DNA from: an uncultured Synechococcus sp.
GTDB lineage: Bacteria > Cyanobacteriota > Cyanobacteriia > PCC-6307 > Cyanobiaceae
Assembly: GCA_937930135.1 (NCBI GenBank)
Contig: CALGVO010000064.1
Span: 1-32,322, forward strand
Direction: 5' to 3'
DNA: 32,322 nucleotides
A model generated the notes under the pieces. The model did no database searches. It was given only the letters and a program-made list of their open reading frames with translations, and had not been told where the DNA came from. Each line of letters starts with the position of its first letter. Position 1 is the stretch's first letter. The position numbers and the translations under genes are program-made. Below are positions 23,827-31,195 of this stretch, one piece after another.

Positions 23827-24249
23827 CTAGTGCGCCACGGGCCGGTCGGTTTCGGCGAGATGGTCGATCAGCCAGCGACGCCATGGGGTCATCAAGCGTT
23901 CCGCCGGTTCGCGCGCTTCATGTTGCAGATGGAGCATGCTGCGGGGCCGTCCACGGCTCGGGCAGCGTTTGCTGTAGTGGCCGAGCATGCCCTGACCATC
24001 GAGAAAGGCGAGGGCCTGGTGCAGCACCGTTTCCGAGAGTCGCAGCTCCGGGTGTTCGTGCTGGAGGCGCTGCAACAGTCCTGAGGGGTAGCTGTCCTGG
24101 CGGAGGAGGCAGTCGAGCACCCAGCACACGGCCAGTTCCAGGTCGAGGAAGCGCGGCGGTGGCTGGTGAAAGTAATGCTCGATATCGGCCAGGCAGGCGC
24201 GGGAGGCTTTGCGATGGGTCTGCACGACGACGCGAATCATTCGTCTCAT
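23827..24249 (-). CDS. PadR-like winged-helix protein (putative regulator)
   Basis: A 140-residue protein. The central part, SYPSGLLQRLQHEHPELRLSE, then TVLHQALAFLDGQGML and CPSRGRPRSMLHL, follows the winged-helix pattern of PadR-type regulators: a recognition helix, then a wing with Arg-Pro-Arg. The N-terminal part (KASRACLADIEHYFHQPPPRFLDLELAVCWVLD) is likely helical. Start ATG 24249 or ATG 24240. It is divergent from the RNase D-like gene over 105 bases that contain an 8-bp inverted repeat, a possible operator. The family call is tentative, and the effector and targets are unknown. Confidence 0.65.
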   Translation of the reverse strand: MRRMIRVVVQTHRKASRACLADIEHYFHQPPPRFLDLELAVCWVLDCLLRQDSYPSGLLQRLQHEHPELRLSETVLHQALAFLDGQGMLGHYSKRCPSRGRPRSMLHLQHEAREPAERLMTPWRRWLIDHLAETDRPVAH

Positions 24250-24267
24250 TCTGCTCTAACCCGATCT

Positions 24268-24322
24268 CACTCTGATTTTCAAGTGTGTAGTGGAAAGTCG
24301 CGCCATCGAGCGCGTCAGAGTG
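24268..24322. promoter_or_regulatory. Inverted repeat in the divergent PadR-like / RNase D spacer
   Basis: CACTCTGA (24268-24275) and TCAGAGTG (24315-24322) are perfect inverted repeats with a 39-base spacer. On the minus strand a TTGAAA (24281-24276) could be a -35 element for the PadR-like gene, but no good -10 follows. Possible autoregulatory site (inference). Confidence 0.4.
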
Positions 24323-24354
24323 GGTGTGATCCAGCATCTCTCTTCGTGCACCCC

Positions 24355-24996
24355 ATGGCTGACAGCACCGAACCCAGGGATTTCGCCGTTTTTGATGGCG
24401 ATCTGGATGCCGCCTGGGCCGATCGTTACGCCAAGGCCAGCCGCCTGGCGGTTGACACCGAAGCGATGGGCCTGGTGCACGGTCGGGATCGCCTCTGTCT
24501 GGTGCAACTCTGCGATGGCAACGACAACGTGTCGTGTGTGCGCATCGCTCTCGGTCAGAGCGAGGCACCTCGCCTGAAGGCTCTGATGGAATCAGCGGCG
24601 GTGGAGAAGGTGTTCCATTTCGCCCGCTTTGATGTGGCTGCCCTCGCCAGTGGGCTGGGGATTGCCGTTGATCCGATCTTCTGCACCAAGGTGGCGTCGC
24701 GCCTGGCTCGCACCTACAGCCCCAAGCATGGTCTCAAGGAGGTGGTGCTCGAGTTGGTGGGCGTCGAGCTCGACAAGCAGGCCCAGAGCAGCGACTGGGG
24801 CCGGGTGGAGGAGCTCAGTGAGGCCCAGCTGGCCTATGCCGCCAACGATGCGCGTTATCTGTTGCCAGCGCGGGAGCGACTGGAGGTGATGTTGCGTCGG
24901 GAGGGTCGCTGGGAGCTCGCTCAGCGTTGTTTTCGATGCATTCCCGTGATGTCGGAGCTGGATCGTCTGCGCTTCGCGCAGACCTTCGAGCACTGA
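24355..24996 (+). CDS. rnd: RNase D-like 3'-5' exonuclease
   Basis: The 213-residue protein is a single DEDDy exonuclease domain. Motif I is LAVDTEAMGL, motif II FHFARFDVAAL, and motif III YAANDARYLL with Tyr-x3-Asp. E. coli RNase D also carries HRDC domains; none are present here, so it is a short RNase D-type nuclease acting on RNA ends (for example tRNA trimming) or possibly DNA. ATG 24355 is preferred since the family begins just before the first strand; the frame is open to 24166 but that part overlaps the divergent regulator. The gene ends in a shared hairpin with the convergent small gene. Confidence 0.88.
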   Translation: MADSTEPRDFAVFDGDLDAAWADRYAKASRLAVDTEAMGLVHGRDRLCLVQLCDGNDNVSCVRIALGQSEAPRLKALMESAAVEKVFHFARFDVAALASGLGIAVDPIFCTKVASRLARTYSPKHGLKEVVLELVGVELDKQAQSSDWGRVEELSEAQLAYAANDARYLLPARERLEVMLRREGRWELAQRCFRCIPVMSELDRLRFAQTFEH

Positions 24997-25017
24997 TTCG
25001 AACACCGAGGAATCAGT
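24992..25017. terminator. Stem-loop holding both convergent stop codons
   Basis: ACTGATTC (24992-24999) and GAATCAGT (25010-25017) form a perfect 8-bp stem with a 10-base loop. The RNase D-like stop (24994-24996) lies in the left arm and the small gene's stop (25015-25013) in the right arm. A plausible bidirectional terminator without a U-tract. Confidence 0.5.
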
Positions 25018-25282
25018 CTTCGAGCATGAAATGCTCGTCTTCAGGGCTCGCCTCCAGCAGGGCATCGAGCCCGGAGCCACCCCCTTCCGATGGGGTGTCG
25101 CGTGCGTTCCGTGCTTCGGCCAGCAGTTGGCTCGCCATCGCTTTGCGGGCCTCCAGATCCCTCACCCCATCGCGGGCGGCAGCGAGTTCCACCCGTCGCC
25201 GTGCCGAGGCCTGACTGATGCTCAGGCAGCTGGCCAATTCAGCGCAGAGCCGGAGATAGTCATGGTCCTGAATCGCGGCCAT
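25013..25282 (-). CDS. Small uncharacterised protein, 89 aa
   Basis: Function not recognised. The protein begins MAAIQDHDYLRLCAELASCLS and contains a helical, Ala/Arg-rich stretch (SISQASARRRVELAAARDG, then VRDLEARKAMASQLLAEARN) and an acidic C-terminus (EASPEDEHFMLED). The helix-turn-like SCLSISQASARRRVELAA could be a small DNA-binding helix pair, but this is weak. It overlaps the 3' end of the upstream LpxB-like gene by 23 bases on the same strand, which supports coupled expression. It ends at the hairpin shared with the RNase D-like gene. Confidence 0.7.
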   Translation of the reverse strand: MAAIQDHDYLRLCAELASCLSISQASARRRVELAAARDGVRDLEARKAMASQLLAEARNARDTPSEGGGSGLDALLEASPEDEHFMLED

Positions 25283-26552
25283 GGCGTGCTGACGGAGACC
25301 CTTCAGTATCCGTGATCAGTTGTTGCTGGATCCGTTGGGCGAGGGCGGCGCTGCCGCCGGGCGGTCCCATGCGCTGCCGGCCGATGCGGCCCAGCTCCTC
25401 TCGCAGGCGTGCGCTCTCCAGGAGAGCGGCCAGGTGCTGGCGCAGGTCGGCCGCGTTCCGGCACGACCGCACCGCGCCGCCGAGCAGTCGGCTCTGTCGG
25501 GTGGCGAAGGCGCGGGTGAACTGGGGACCGGGTCCCGGCAGCGAGAGGCTTGGCACTCCCAGCCCCACCAGTTGCTCCGTGGCCGTGCCTGCGGTGGCCA
25601 GTCCCACTTCGGCCCAGCTGGCCCAGTCTTGAAAGCGCCCCCGTCCGAGCAGCAGCAACTGCACCCCGTTCACCCAGCAGGCGCTGGCCCCCAGGGCGTC
25701 GGCGGGGGGAGGGCAGGGGCGGTAGCCGAGGCGGCTGAGCAGGGCGGCCAGGGGTTGTTGTTCCGGCTGGGATCCCGTGGCCATCAGCAGGGCAATCGGC
25801 ACCGTGCTCTGCCAGCCCTCCAGGGCTTGGAGCAGCCGTTCGGCATTGCGGAGCGCTTCCGGCATCCGGCTACCGCAGAGCAGCAGGATGCGCCGACAAC
25901 GCTCCAGGGCTGCCGGCACAGGAGTCGAACGGAAGCCATCCATCATCGGATTGCCGGGGGCCTCGGCCCTGACGCGATGGCGCCGCAGGCCTCGGGCTGT
26001 GATCCGGTCGCGCATCGCCACCAGGCGGCAACGGCGGCTGCGCATCAGGAGCCATTCCCATGGATCCCATTCACTGCCCTTGAGGCGGTGGTAGCGGTCG
26101 CTGGCGGAACGCCCGGGGCCGCTGCGCCAGGTGTAGTCGCTTTTCGGTGTTCCCACGAATCCGAAGGGGCGTCCCGACCCCCAGGCCATCAGCAAGGGCA
26201 GAAGATCCCCCACGGCCAGCACCGCATCCGTGCGCTTTCGCTCCCGACGCAGGCAGCGCCATTGGCGCCAGCTCAGCAGGGCCAGACCGGAGCTGAGATC
26301 AGCCAACAAGCCCCGCAGGCTCTGATTGCTGAAGCCGCCGCTCGGCAGAGCCGCAGGCGGACCCACCCGCTCGATCCAACCCGCTTGCTCGGCGGCTGTG
26401 AAGGTGGCTCCGGTGCCCACCATCGGCAGAACCCGCAGCCTCAGGCCTGGGCAGAGGCGATGCAGGGCTTCGATGATCCGCAGGGCGATCAGGTCTTCGC
26501 CATGGCCATTGCTCAGCACCAGCAGGGAACCGCTGCCCTGAGGGATCCCCAC
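25260..26552 (-). CDS. Lipid-A-disaccharide synthase-related glycosyltransferase (LpxB-like)
   Basis: This belongs to the cyanobacterial LpxB-related family rather than true LpxB. It starts with VLSNGHGEDLIALRIIEAL, a nucleotide-sugar-transferase loop, and contains GDLLPLLMAW, FVGTPKSDYT and the late donor-site motif GLATAGTATEQLVGLGVPSLSLPGPGPQFT. Length from GTG 26552 is 430 residues. That start has a GAGG-type ribosome-binding site and keeps the gene clear of the divergent tRNA-Cys, whereas the longer open frame to 26744 would cover the tRNA. Its donor and acceptor are unknown; lipid or polysaccharide synthesis is inferred from the family. Confidence 0.85.
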   Translation of the reverse strand: MGIPQGSGSLLVLSNGHGEDLIALRIIEALHRLCPGLRLRVLPMVGTGATFTAAEQAGWIERVGPPAALPSGGFSNQSLRGLLADLSSGLALLSWRQWRCLRRERKRTDAVLAVGDLLPLLMAWGSGRPFGFVGTPKSDYTWRSGPGRSASDRYHRLKGSEWDPWEWLLMRSRRCRLVAMRDRITARGLRRHRVRAEAPGNPMMDGFRSTPVPAALERCRRILLLCGSRMPEALRNAERLLQALEGWQSTVPIALLMATGSQPEQQPLAALLSRLGYRPCPPPADALGASACWVNGVQLLLLGRGRFQDWASWAEVGLATAGTATEQLVGLGVPSLSLPGPGPQFTRAFATRQSRLLGGAVRSCRNAADLRQHLAALLESARLREELGRIGRQRMGPPGGSAALAQRIQQQLITDTEGSPSARHGRDSGP

Positions 26553-26597
26553 GCCCTCACTGATACGATCCGCTGATGGGAACCCAGCTTCCCGGAT

Positions 26598-26668
26598 GGC
26601 GGCATGGCCAAGTGGTAAGGCAGAGGATTGCAAATCCTTTATCCCCAGTTCGAATCTGGGTGCCGCCT
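26598..26668 (+). tRNA. tRNA-Cys (anticodon GCA)
   Basis: Acceptor GGCGGCA (26598-26604) pairs with TGCCGCC (26661-26667), with discriminator T26668, the usual base for cysteine tRNA. Anticodon stem GAGGA/TCCTT holds loop TTGCAAA, with anticodon GCA. T-arm is CCAGT-TCGAAT-CTGGG-like. CCA is not encoded. Confidence 0.97.
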
Positions 26669-26819
26669 TTCGTCCGATTGCATCAGAAGCTTTCTCTGTC
26701 GGTGGGCTGAGGAACGATCGCTGCTGCACCGCGGGCCTGGGCAAAAGGGAAGGACAGGCGGGTCTCCGGATTGAGCCCGTTGAATCCTGTCAGATGCATC
26801 GCTGCCGCTGTGCCCTCGA

Positions 26820-27317
26820 TCAGAGCGCGGCCACAGCGCGCAGCATGGCACCGTCCTGGAGCTGGGCTTCGCATTGAAGCTTGCCCCGCTGGATCTGGCA
26901 GCTGCCCTGCACAGGCCAGGCCTGCGGCACCCCCATGGCCAAACCGATTGGATCGACCCGTCCTTCCGACGCACTCGAGACCTGCCCGCGCCACTCGCTC
27001 GCGCTCAGCTGACAGCGCCCGCCTTCGCAGTGCAGTGGGATGGTCTTGGCGGGGCCGATCACCACGAAGGTGAGTTGGTGGTTGGTGGTGTCGTCCGGGC
27101 CGGAGCCGGTGAAGCGGAGGCTCAGCACGGAGGGGCCGCGGCGGGTCAGTTCCACCAGGCCGCAAGGCCCCTCGTGTCCTTCGGAAAGGGTGTAGCGACA
27201 GGTTGAGCTGAATGTTTTGAACCGACCCACCGCCGATAACGGTTGGGCCGCAGCGGCGCCGGGTGCGATCAGGCTGATGGCGAGAACGACCAGGGGCAGC
27301 AGCCGATCAATACTCAC
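26820..27317 (-). CDS. Secreted protein of unknown function
   Basis: Function not recognised. From GTG 27317 the protein has 165 residues with a signal peptide (DRLLPLVVLAISLIAPGAAAAQ). The mature part has scattered cysteines (SSTCRYTL, EGPCGLVEL, HCEGGRCQLS, GSCQIQRGKLQCEAQL), consistent with disulfide bonds after export. The start is set by overlap: GTG 27317 shares bases with the stop of the upstream small Cys-rich gene (GTGAGTATTGA), suggesting coupled translation. ATG 27353 would give an N-terminus without a clean signal. Nothing further was recognised between its end and tRNA-Cys. Confidence 0.65.
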   Translation of the reverse strand: MSIDRLLPLVVLAISLIAPGAAAAQPLSAVGRFKTFSSTCRYTLSEGHEGPCGLVELTRRGPSVLSLRFTGSGPDDTTNHQLTFVVIGPAKTIPLHCEGGRCQLSASEWRGQVSSASEGRVDPIGLAMGVPQAWPVQGSCQIQRGKLQCEAQLQDGAMLRAVAAL

Positions 27318-27477
27318 TGTCGGCGACGCACATGCCAAGGCAACGAATTCCATTCTCCGCCGTGCGGCGGCAGTGCCGGCAGAGGATGGTCGCGTTGGCG
27401 CCGCGATCGTCCTGGCGATCCTCCGGATGGCCAGCCGCTGCCGGGCTGGCGGTGGTGGTGGTGGCGTCGGAGGTCAT
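27307..27477 (-). CDS. Small Cys-rich protein, possible zinc knuckle, 56 aa
   Basis: From ATG 27477 (MTSDATTTTASPAAAG) the protein has a Thr/Ala-rich start and a compact C-terminal motif ILCRHCRRTAENG followed by IRCLGMCVADSEY, i.e. CxxC-x9-CxxxC. That pattern suggests a small zinc-binding knuckle. I recall similar short proteins with this ending in marine Synechococcus, unnamed. Its stop codon overlaps the GTG start of the secreted protein, and it is divergent from the aldo/keto reductase over 43 bases. Function is unknown. Confidence 0.65.
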   Translation of the reverse strand: MTSDATTTTASPAAAGHPEDRQDDRGANATILCRHCRRTAENGIRCLGMCVADSEY

Positions 27478-27520
27478 GGCGGGTTCCGCATCGATGGCGA
27501 TCACAGCACAAAACGCGATC

Positions 27521-28504
27521 ATGGCGTTCAGCGGCGGTGGCTGGGTGACGGGAATCGGTTTCGGAACCTGGGCCTGGGGGAATCAATTGCTCTGGGGCTA
27601 CCAGCCAGACCGGGACGACCCCTTGCTGGTGGAAACCCTGCAGGTGGCCATCGCGTCAGGGCTGTCGCTGGTGGATACGGCCGATTCCTATGGCACCGGC
27701 CGCCTCAACGGTCGCAGCGAGTTCTTGCTGGGTCAGGGGCTGGATGGTCTGTCTGCTGAGGAACGCTCCCGCCTCACCGTGGCCACCAAACTGGCTCCCT
27801 TCCCCTGGCGACTCGGGCGTCGCGGCTTTGCGCGGGCGTTTCAGGCCAGCCGCGAGCGTCTGCGGGGCCATCTCGATCGGGTGCAGTTGCACTGGAGCAC
27901 GGCCCGTTATGCCCCCTGGCAGGAGGGGCCGCTGCTGGAGGGACTCGCCGATCTGGTGGAGATGGGCCAGGTGGCAGAACTCGGAATCTCCAATGTGGGG
28001 CCGCGGCGACTGCGTCAGATTCATGCCTGTCTGCAGCGTCGCGGCGTCCGCATCTGCAGCGTGCAGGTGCAGATGTCTCTGCTCGCTCCGGAGCCGATCG
28101 CCGCTGCCGGTGTGGCGGCGGTGTGTCGGGAACTCGGCATTGCCCTGCTGGCCTACAGCCCTCTGGCACTCGGGGTGCTGACGCTGCCCCCAGGGGCAGC
28201 GATTCCGGCCTGCACGCGCCTGCGCCAGGGCTTGTTTCGCCGCCTCCTTCCCGGTACGGAGGCACTGCGGCAAAGCATGGCCGCGATCGCGGCGGCCCAT
28301 GGGGTCAGCCAGGCGCAGGTTGCACTCAATTGGTGCCGTTCCCACGGCGCGATGCCCTTGCCCGGTGTCCGTCGCCCGGACCAGGCCAGCGATGTGGCTG
28401 CGGCGTTGACCTGGCAGCTGAGCGATCAGGAGCGCGCCAGCCTGGATGAGCTCGCCCTCAGCTGCCCGGTTCGCATGCCCGCTAATCCGTTTCAGAGCGC
28501 CTGA
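27521..28504 (+). CDS. Aldo/keto reductase
   Basis: A 327-residue (beta/alpha)8-barrel NAD(P)H oxidoreductase. The catalytic set is present: Asp and Tyr in VDTADSYGTG, Lys in VATKLAPFPW, and His in VQLHWSTARY. Later segments (LGISNVGPRRLRQI, QVQMSLLAPE, LLAYSPLALGVL) and the C-terminal PLPGVRRPDQASD match the family. ATG 27521 (MAFSGGGWVTGIGFGTWAWG) begins one strand before the barrel as relatives do; upstream ATGs at 27494 and 27476 and the long open frame to 27332 add unmatched residues. The substrate is not predictable. Its last 13 bases overlap the convergent unknown gene. Confidence 0.92.
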   Translation: MAFSGGGWVTGIGFGTWAWGNQLLWGYQPDRDDPLLVETLQVAIASGLSLVDTADSYGTGRLNGRSEFLLGQGLDGLSAEERSRLTVATKLAPFPWRLGRRGFARAFQASRERLRGHLDRVQLHWSTARYAPWQEGPLLEGLADLVEMGQVAELGISNVGPRRLRQIHACLQRRGVRICSVQVQMSLLAPEPIAAAGVAAVCRELGIALLAYSPLALGVLTLPPGAAIPACTRLRQGLFRRLLPGTEALRQSMAAIAAAHGVSQAQVALNWCRSHGAMPLPGVRRPDQASDVAAALTWQLSDQERASLDELALSCPVRMPANPFQSA

Positions 28505-29130
28505 TCGACGGGCTCCTCGGGGTCGGGGCTCACAACCACCGGCAGGCTGGCGCGCACCGGTTGCAGTGGCACCACGTTGGTGGCGGAAGACGGCTCCGGT
28601 GCAGGCGGCTCCTCGGCAGGACGCGATTGTTCACAGGCTGCGAGCGCTTCCTGGAGCAAGGAATCAAAGGTGGCGCCGGGCAGACGGTGCCGGGCGATTT
28701 CTAGAAACGTGCGGGGCAGGGATTCCGATGCCGCATTGCGGATGGCCGGATTGTTGCGGCGCTGCTCCTGTTCGTCGTGAATCGCCCGAAGGAATCGATG
28801 GGTGACGTCCCGTTTGGTGCAGGCTTTGATCAAGGTGTCGCGATCCCCAGCATCGAGGGAGAGATCGCTCTCCAGTTCGCCGATACGGCGCTCAAGGCTG
28901 CCGAGCACTTCCTCCGCTTCTTTGCCGATCTGGGTGAGCTGTCCATCGGAAAGATGGGGGATATCGACCACGAACACCTTGCCGTGATCCTTGAGAGCCA
29001 GATACGTGGGCCGAGGACCGTGGCGATGCAGGGTTGAGCGTTCGTGGGTCTGGACGATTGGACGTCGGGGGGGCACAGGACCCGCTGACGAGCGGCGTCG
29101 GGTGATCCGCTGGGGTTGATCGAAAGGCAT
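28492..29130 (-). CDS. Conserved-looking protein of unknown function, 212 aa
   Basis: Not recognised. The N-terminus (about 1-40) is basic and Pro/Arg-rich. A structured middle (YLALKDHGKVFVVDIPHLSD, then GQLTQIGKEAEEVLGSLERR and IGELESDLSLDAGDRDTLIK) looks like a short beta-strand followed by long helices that could form a coiled coil. It continues with FLRAIHDEQEQRRNNPAIRN and ATFDSLLQEALAACE. The C-terminal 45 residues are Pro/Glu/Ala-rich and probably disordered. No membrane segment is seen. It lies downstream of purM on the same strand but is separated by 121 bases holding a small hairpin, so it may have its own promoter. Confidence 0.7.
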   Translation of the reverse strand: MPFDQPQRITRRRSSAGPVPPRRPIVQTHERSTLHRHGPRPTYLALKDHGKVFVVDIPHLSDGQLTQIGKEAEEVLGSLERRIGELESDLSLDAGDRDTLIKACTKRDVTHRFLRAIHDEQEQRRNNPAIRNAASESLPRTFLEIARHRLPGATFDSLLQEALAACEQSRPAEEPPAPEPSSATNVVPLQPVRASLPVVVSPDPEEPVDQAL

Positions 29131-29203
29131 GACTGGATACGGGAATGTGACGGCACCGCGATCGACAACCGGATCGATCCGCTTATGGAAAGCGTAGGGA
29201 TCT

Positions 29204-29222
29204 CAGGACCTGATGTGTCCTG
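29204..29222 (-). terminator. Hairpin downstream of purM
   Basis: CAGGAC (29204-29209) and GTCCTG (29217-29222) pair perfectly around a 7-base loop, about 30 bases past the purM stop. It lacks a U-tract, so its role as terminator is tentative. Confidence 0.35.
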
Positions 29223-29251
29223 GATTACGGAGGATGTTGAAGTCTGACGCA

Positions 29252-30289
29252 TTACGCCGGGAGCCCCAGCACCGGTTCCTTGGCGTGGGGCGCGGCCGGC
29301 ACGATCTCGCCGATCAGCCAGGCGGGCAGACCCTGCCGCTCGCTGATGGCGATGGCCCGTTCGGCATCGGCCTCAGGAAGGATCAGGCCATAGCCAATGC
29401 CCAGGTTGAAGGTGTGCCAGAGGTCCCGCTCCGGGATTTCTCCGTGCTCCTGCAGCCACTGGAACAGTTCGGGCCGAGGCCAGCTGGCGGGATTCACCTT
29501 GGCCTTGCACCCGGCGGGCAGGCCCCTGGGCAGGTTTTCGGGGAGTCCGCCGCCGGTGATGTGGGCCATGCTGTGGATGGCTACGCCCTCTCGCACCAGG
29601 CTGCTCACCAGTTCGCCATACAGGGTGGTGGGGGTTAGCAGCGCCTCGATCAGGGGGTGGTTTGCGGTGCCGAAGCGGGTCGAGGCATCGGCACCACTGG
29701 TCTGGAGCACCCGGCGCACCAGGCTGAAGCCGTTGCTGTGCACACCGCTGCTGGCGATGCCCACGATCTTGTCGCCGATGGCGACAGCGCGGCCATCGAT
29801 CATGGCGTCTTCTTCCACCACGGCCACACAGAAGCCAGCGAGGTCATAGCGGCCGGCGGGGTAAAACCCCGGCATTTCGGCGGTTTCACCTCCCAGAAGG
29901 GCGCAGCCGCTGCGGCGGCAGCCCTCGGCGATTCCCTCCACCACCGTGGCCATGCAGTCGGGGCTGAGGGCGCCGGTGGCCATGTAATCGAGAAAAAAGA
30001 GTGGTGCGGCTCCACAGGTGATCACGTCGTTGACGCACATCGCCACCAGGTCGATGCCCACGTTGTGATGGCCTGCATGGTCCTGCGCCAGCTCAAGCTT
30101 CGTGCCGACCCCATCCGTGCCGGACACCAGCAGAGGACGACGCATCCCGGCCGGTAACCGGATCACCCCCCCGAAACCACCGAGGCCGCCGATCACCTCC
30201 GGCCGGAATGTGGCTTCCACGCTGGATCGAATCCTGTCTACGAAGGCCCGTCCGGCTTCCACGTCGACACCAGCGCTTTTGTAATCCAT
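29252..30289 (-). CDS. purM: Phosphoribosylformylglycinamidine cyclo-ligase (AIR synthetase)
   Basis: PurM closes the imidazole ring of the purine pathway, converting FGAM to AIR with ATP. The 345-residue protein starts MDYKSAGVDVEAGRAF and has the family motifs GTDGVGTKLELAQDH, the catalytic-loop region DLVAMCVNDVITCGAAPLFFLDY, LLGGETAEMPGFY and GLPENLPRGL. Length is normal. The start has a family-typical N-terminus. Upstream are an inverted repeat (30302-30357) and a non-coding region; expression control is not clear from sequence. Confidence 0.97.
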   Translation of the reverse strand: MDYKSAGVDVEAGRAFVDRIRSSVEATFRPEVIGGLGGFGGVIRLPAGMRRPLLVSGTDGVGTKLELAQDHAGHHNVGIDLVAMCVNDVITCGAAPLFFLDYMATGALSPDCMATVVEGIAEGCRRSGCALLGGETAEMPGFYPAGRYDLAGFCVAVVEEDAMIDGRAVAIGDKIVGIASSGVHSNGFSLVRRVLQTSGADASTRFGTANHPLIEALLTPTTLYGELVSSLVREGVAIHSMAHITGGGLPENLPRGLPAGCKAKVNPASWPRPELFQWLQEHGEIPERDLWHTFNLGIGYGLILPEADAERAIAISERQGLPAWLIGEIVPAAPHAKEPVLGLPA

Positions 30290-30301
30290 CGATCGGTTGC
30301 G

Positions 30302-30357
30302 GGCGACGTGCCCACGGCAATTGTCATTGATCCTCTCGCTTCATCGCGCACGTCGCC
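30302..30357. promoter_or_regulatory. 10-bp inverted repeat upstream of purM
   Basis: GGCGACGTGC (30302-30311) and GCACGTCGCC (30348-30357) are perfect inverted repeats with a 36-base spacer, ending 12 bases before the purM start. Could be an operator or leader hairpin; no factor can be named. Confidence 0.45.
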
Positions 30358-30363
30358 TCACTG

Positions 30364-30377
30364 GGTCCAGCTGGACC
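30364..30377. repeat. 14-bp perfect palindrome GGTCCAGCTGGACC
   Basis: The sequence equals its own reverse complement over 14 bases, in the purM-rlpA non-coding region and just outside the purM inverted repeat. It is a candidate protein-binding dyad. Confidence 0.6.
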
Positions 30378-30404
30378 AACGTCCACTCCAATGATCAGTC
30401 GGGG

Positions 30405-30432
30405 TTGTGCGTTGCATAAGCACGCCTAATTG
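30405..30432 (+). promoter_or_regulatory. Candidate promoter for the non-coding RNA and rlpA
   Basis: TTGTGC (30405-30410) and TAATTG (30427-30432) are spaced by 16 bases, a fair sigma-70-like match. The predicted start near 30439-30441 coincides with the first base of the outer stem of the candidate RNA. Weak individual boxes; inference. Confidence 0.3.
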
Positions 30433-30440
30433 CCTTGTCG

Positions 30441-30600
30441 CTCTGGTGTCGTCGCAATCCCCTGTCGCAGCTGGTCATCTGGACGATCGGCTCTCCAGAT
30501 CAGGCCCAGAGCTTGGCTTGGGCTCCGGGGTGTCGCGCTGTGGGGAATCTCCTTACTGTCAACTCGTTCTTTGGGTGCTCAGGTTGCCACTTCGGAGTCC
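30441..30600 (+). ncRNA. Structured non-coding RNA, possible 6S RNA (ssaA/ssrS-like)
   Basis: The 354-base gap between purM and rlpA has no ORF worth calling, but the + strand folds into a long rod. CTCTG (30441-30445) pairs with CGGAG (30593-30597). GTCGCAATC (30451-30459) pairs with GGTTGCCAC (30582-30590) with one mismatch. CGCAGC (30466-30471) pairs with GCTGTG (30537-30542), and ATCTGGA (30477-30483) with TCCAGAT (30494-30500). The left strand of the central loop reads ATCCCCTG, resembling the AGUCCCCUGA of E. coli 6S RNA. Shape and size fit 6S RNA, a decoy for RNA polymerase, but I folded it by hand and no search was run. It could instead be the long rlpA leader. Confidence 0.45.
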
Positions 30601-30643
30601 TGCGCGGGTCGCGTGATTCCACTACGGGTGTCAACCGACCGGC

Positions 30644-31195
30644 ATGCGATCACCGTTCATTCCCTTTCTTGTTGCAGGCCTCGCCACAGCGGGCGCAGTG
30701 GTGTTGCCCGTGTTGGCACGCGAGCTCGAACCTGAGTCGGTGCGCGAGTCTGTTGATCTGGCGCTCAATTCGGCTATCGAATACGAAGCGCTGCCCGCAG
30801 AGTCTCTGCCCTCTGAATCACGGCCTTCGGAACGGCCTGCGGCTGAACCCGTCCCCGTTCCGGTTAAGGCCGAGCCTCCCAAGCCCCCCGCTCCTGCGGT
30901 GGTGTCCGTGAGCACCGGACAGGCAAGCTGGTATGGCCCTGGTTTTTTCGGGAACCGCACCGCCAACGGGGAAGTGTTCCGGCCTGGCACTCTCACCGCT
31001 GCGCACCGCACCTTGCCCTTTGGCACGAAGGTTCGCGTCACCAATCTGTGGAACGGTCGCTCGGCTGTGGTGCGGATCAACGATCGTGGACCGTTTCACG
31101 GTGCGCGTGTGATCGATCTGGCCCATGGCGCTGCCAGTCAGCTCGGACTGATGGTCAGTGGTGTAGCCGAAGTGAAACTTGAGGTGCTCCGCTGA
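30644..31195 (+). CDS. rlpA: RlpA-like septal-ring/peptidoglycan-binding protein with DPBB domain
   Basis: A 183-residue secreted or membrane-anchored protein. The first 25 residues (FIPFLVAGLATAGAVVLPVLA) form a signal or anchor, followed by an acidic/Pro-rich linker (about 26-88). The C-terminal double-psi beta-barrel has the RlpA motifs ASWYGPGFFGNRTANGE, TAAHRTLPFGTKVRVTN and VVRINDRGPFHGARVIDLA. In some bacteria RlpA is a lytic transglycosylase acting on naked glycan strands. No lipobox cysteine is present, so it is probably not a lipoprotein. Its leader is long (about 200 bases). The last bases overlap the apparent start of panC. Confidence 0.92.
   Translation: MRSPFIPFLVAGLATAGAVVLPVLARELEPESVRESVDLALNSAIEYEALPAESLPSESRPSERPAAEPVPVPVKAEPPKPPAPAVVSVSTGQASWYGPGFFGNRTANGEVFRPGTLTAAHRTLPFGTKVRVTNLWNGRSAVVRINDRGPFHGARVIDLAHGAASQLGLMVSGVAEVKLEVLR

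Noticed and set aside
30435..30911. 158-codon + frame across the ncRNA candidate and rlpA 5' end
   Set aside because: Overlaps rlpA in another frame, has no ribosome-binding site or domain, and the region fits a structured RNA better.
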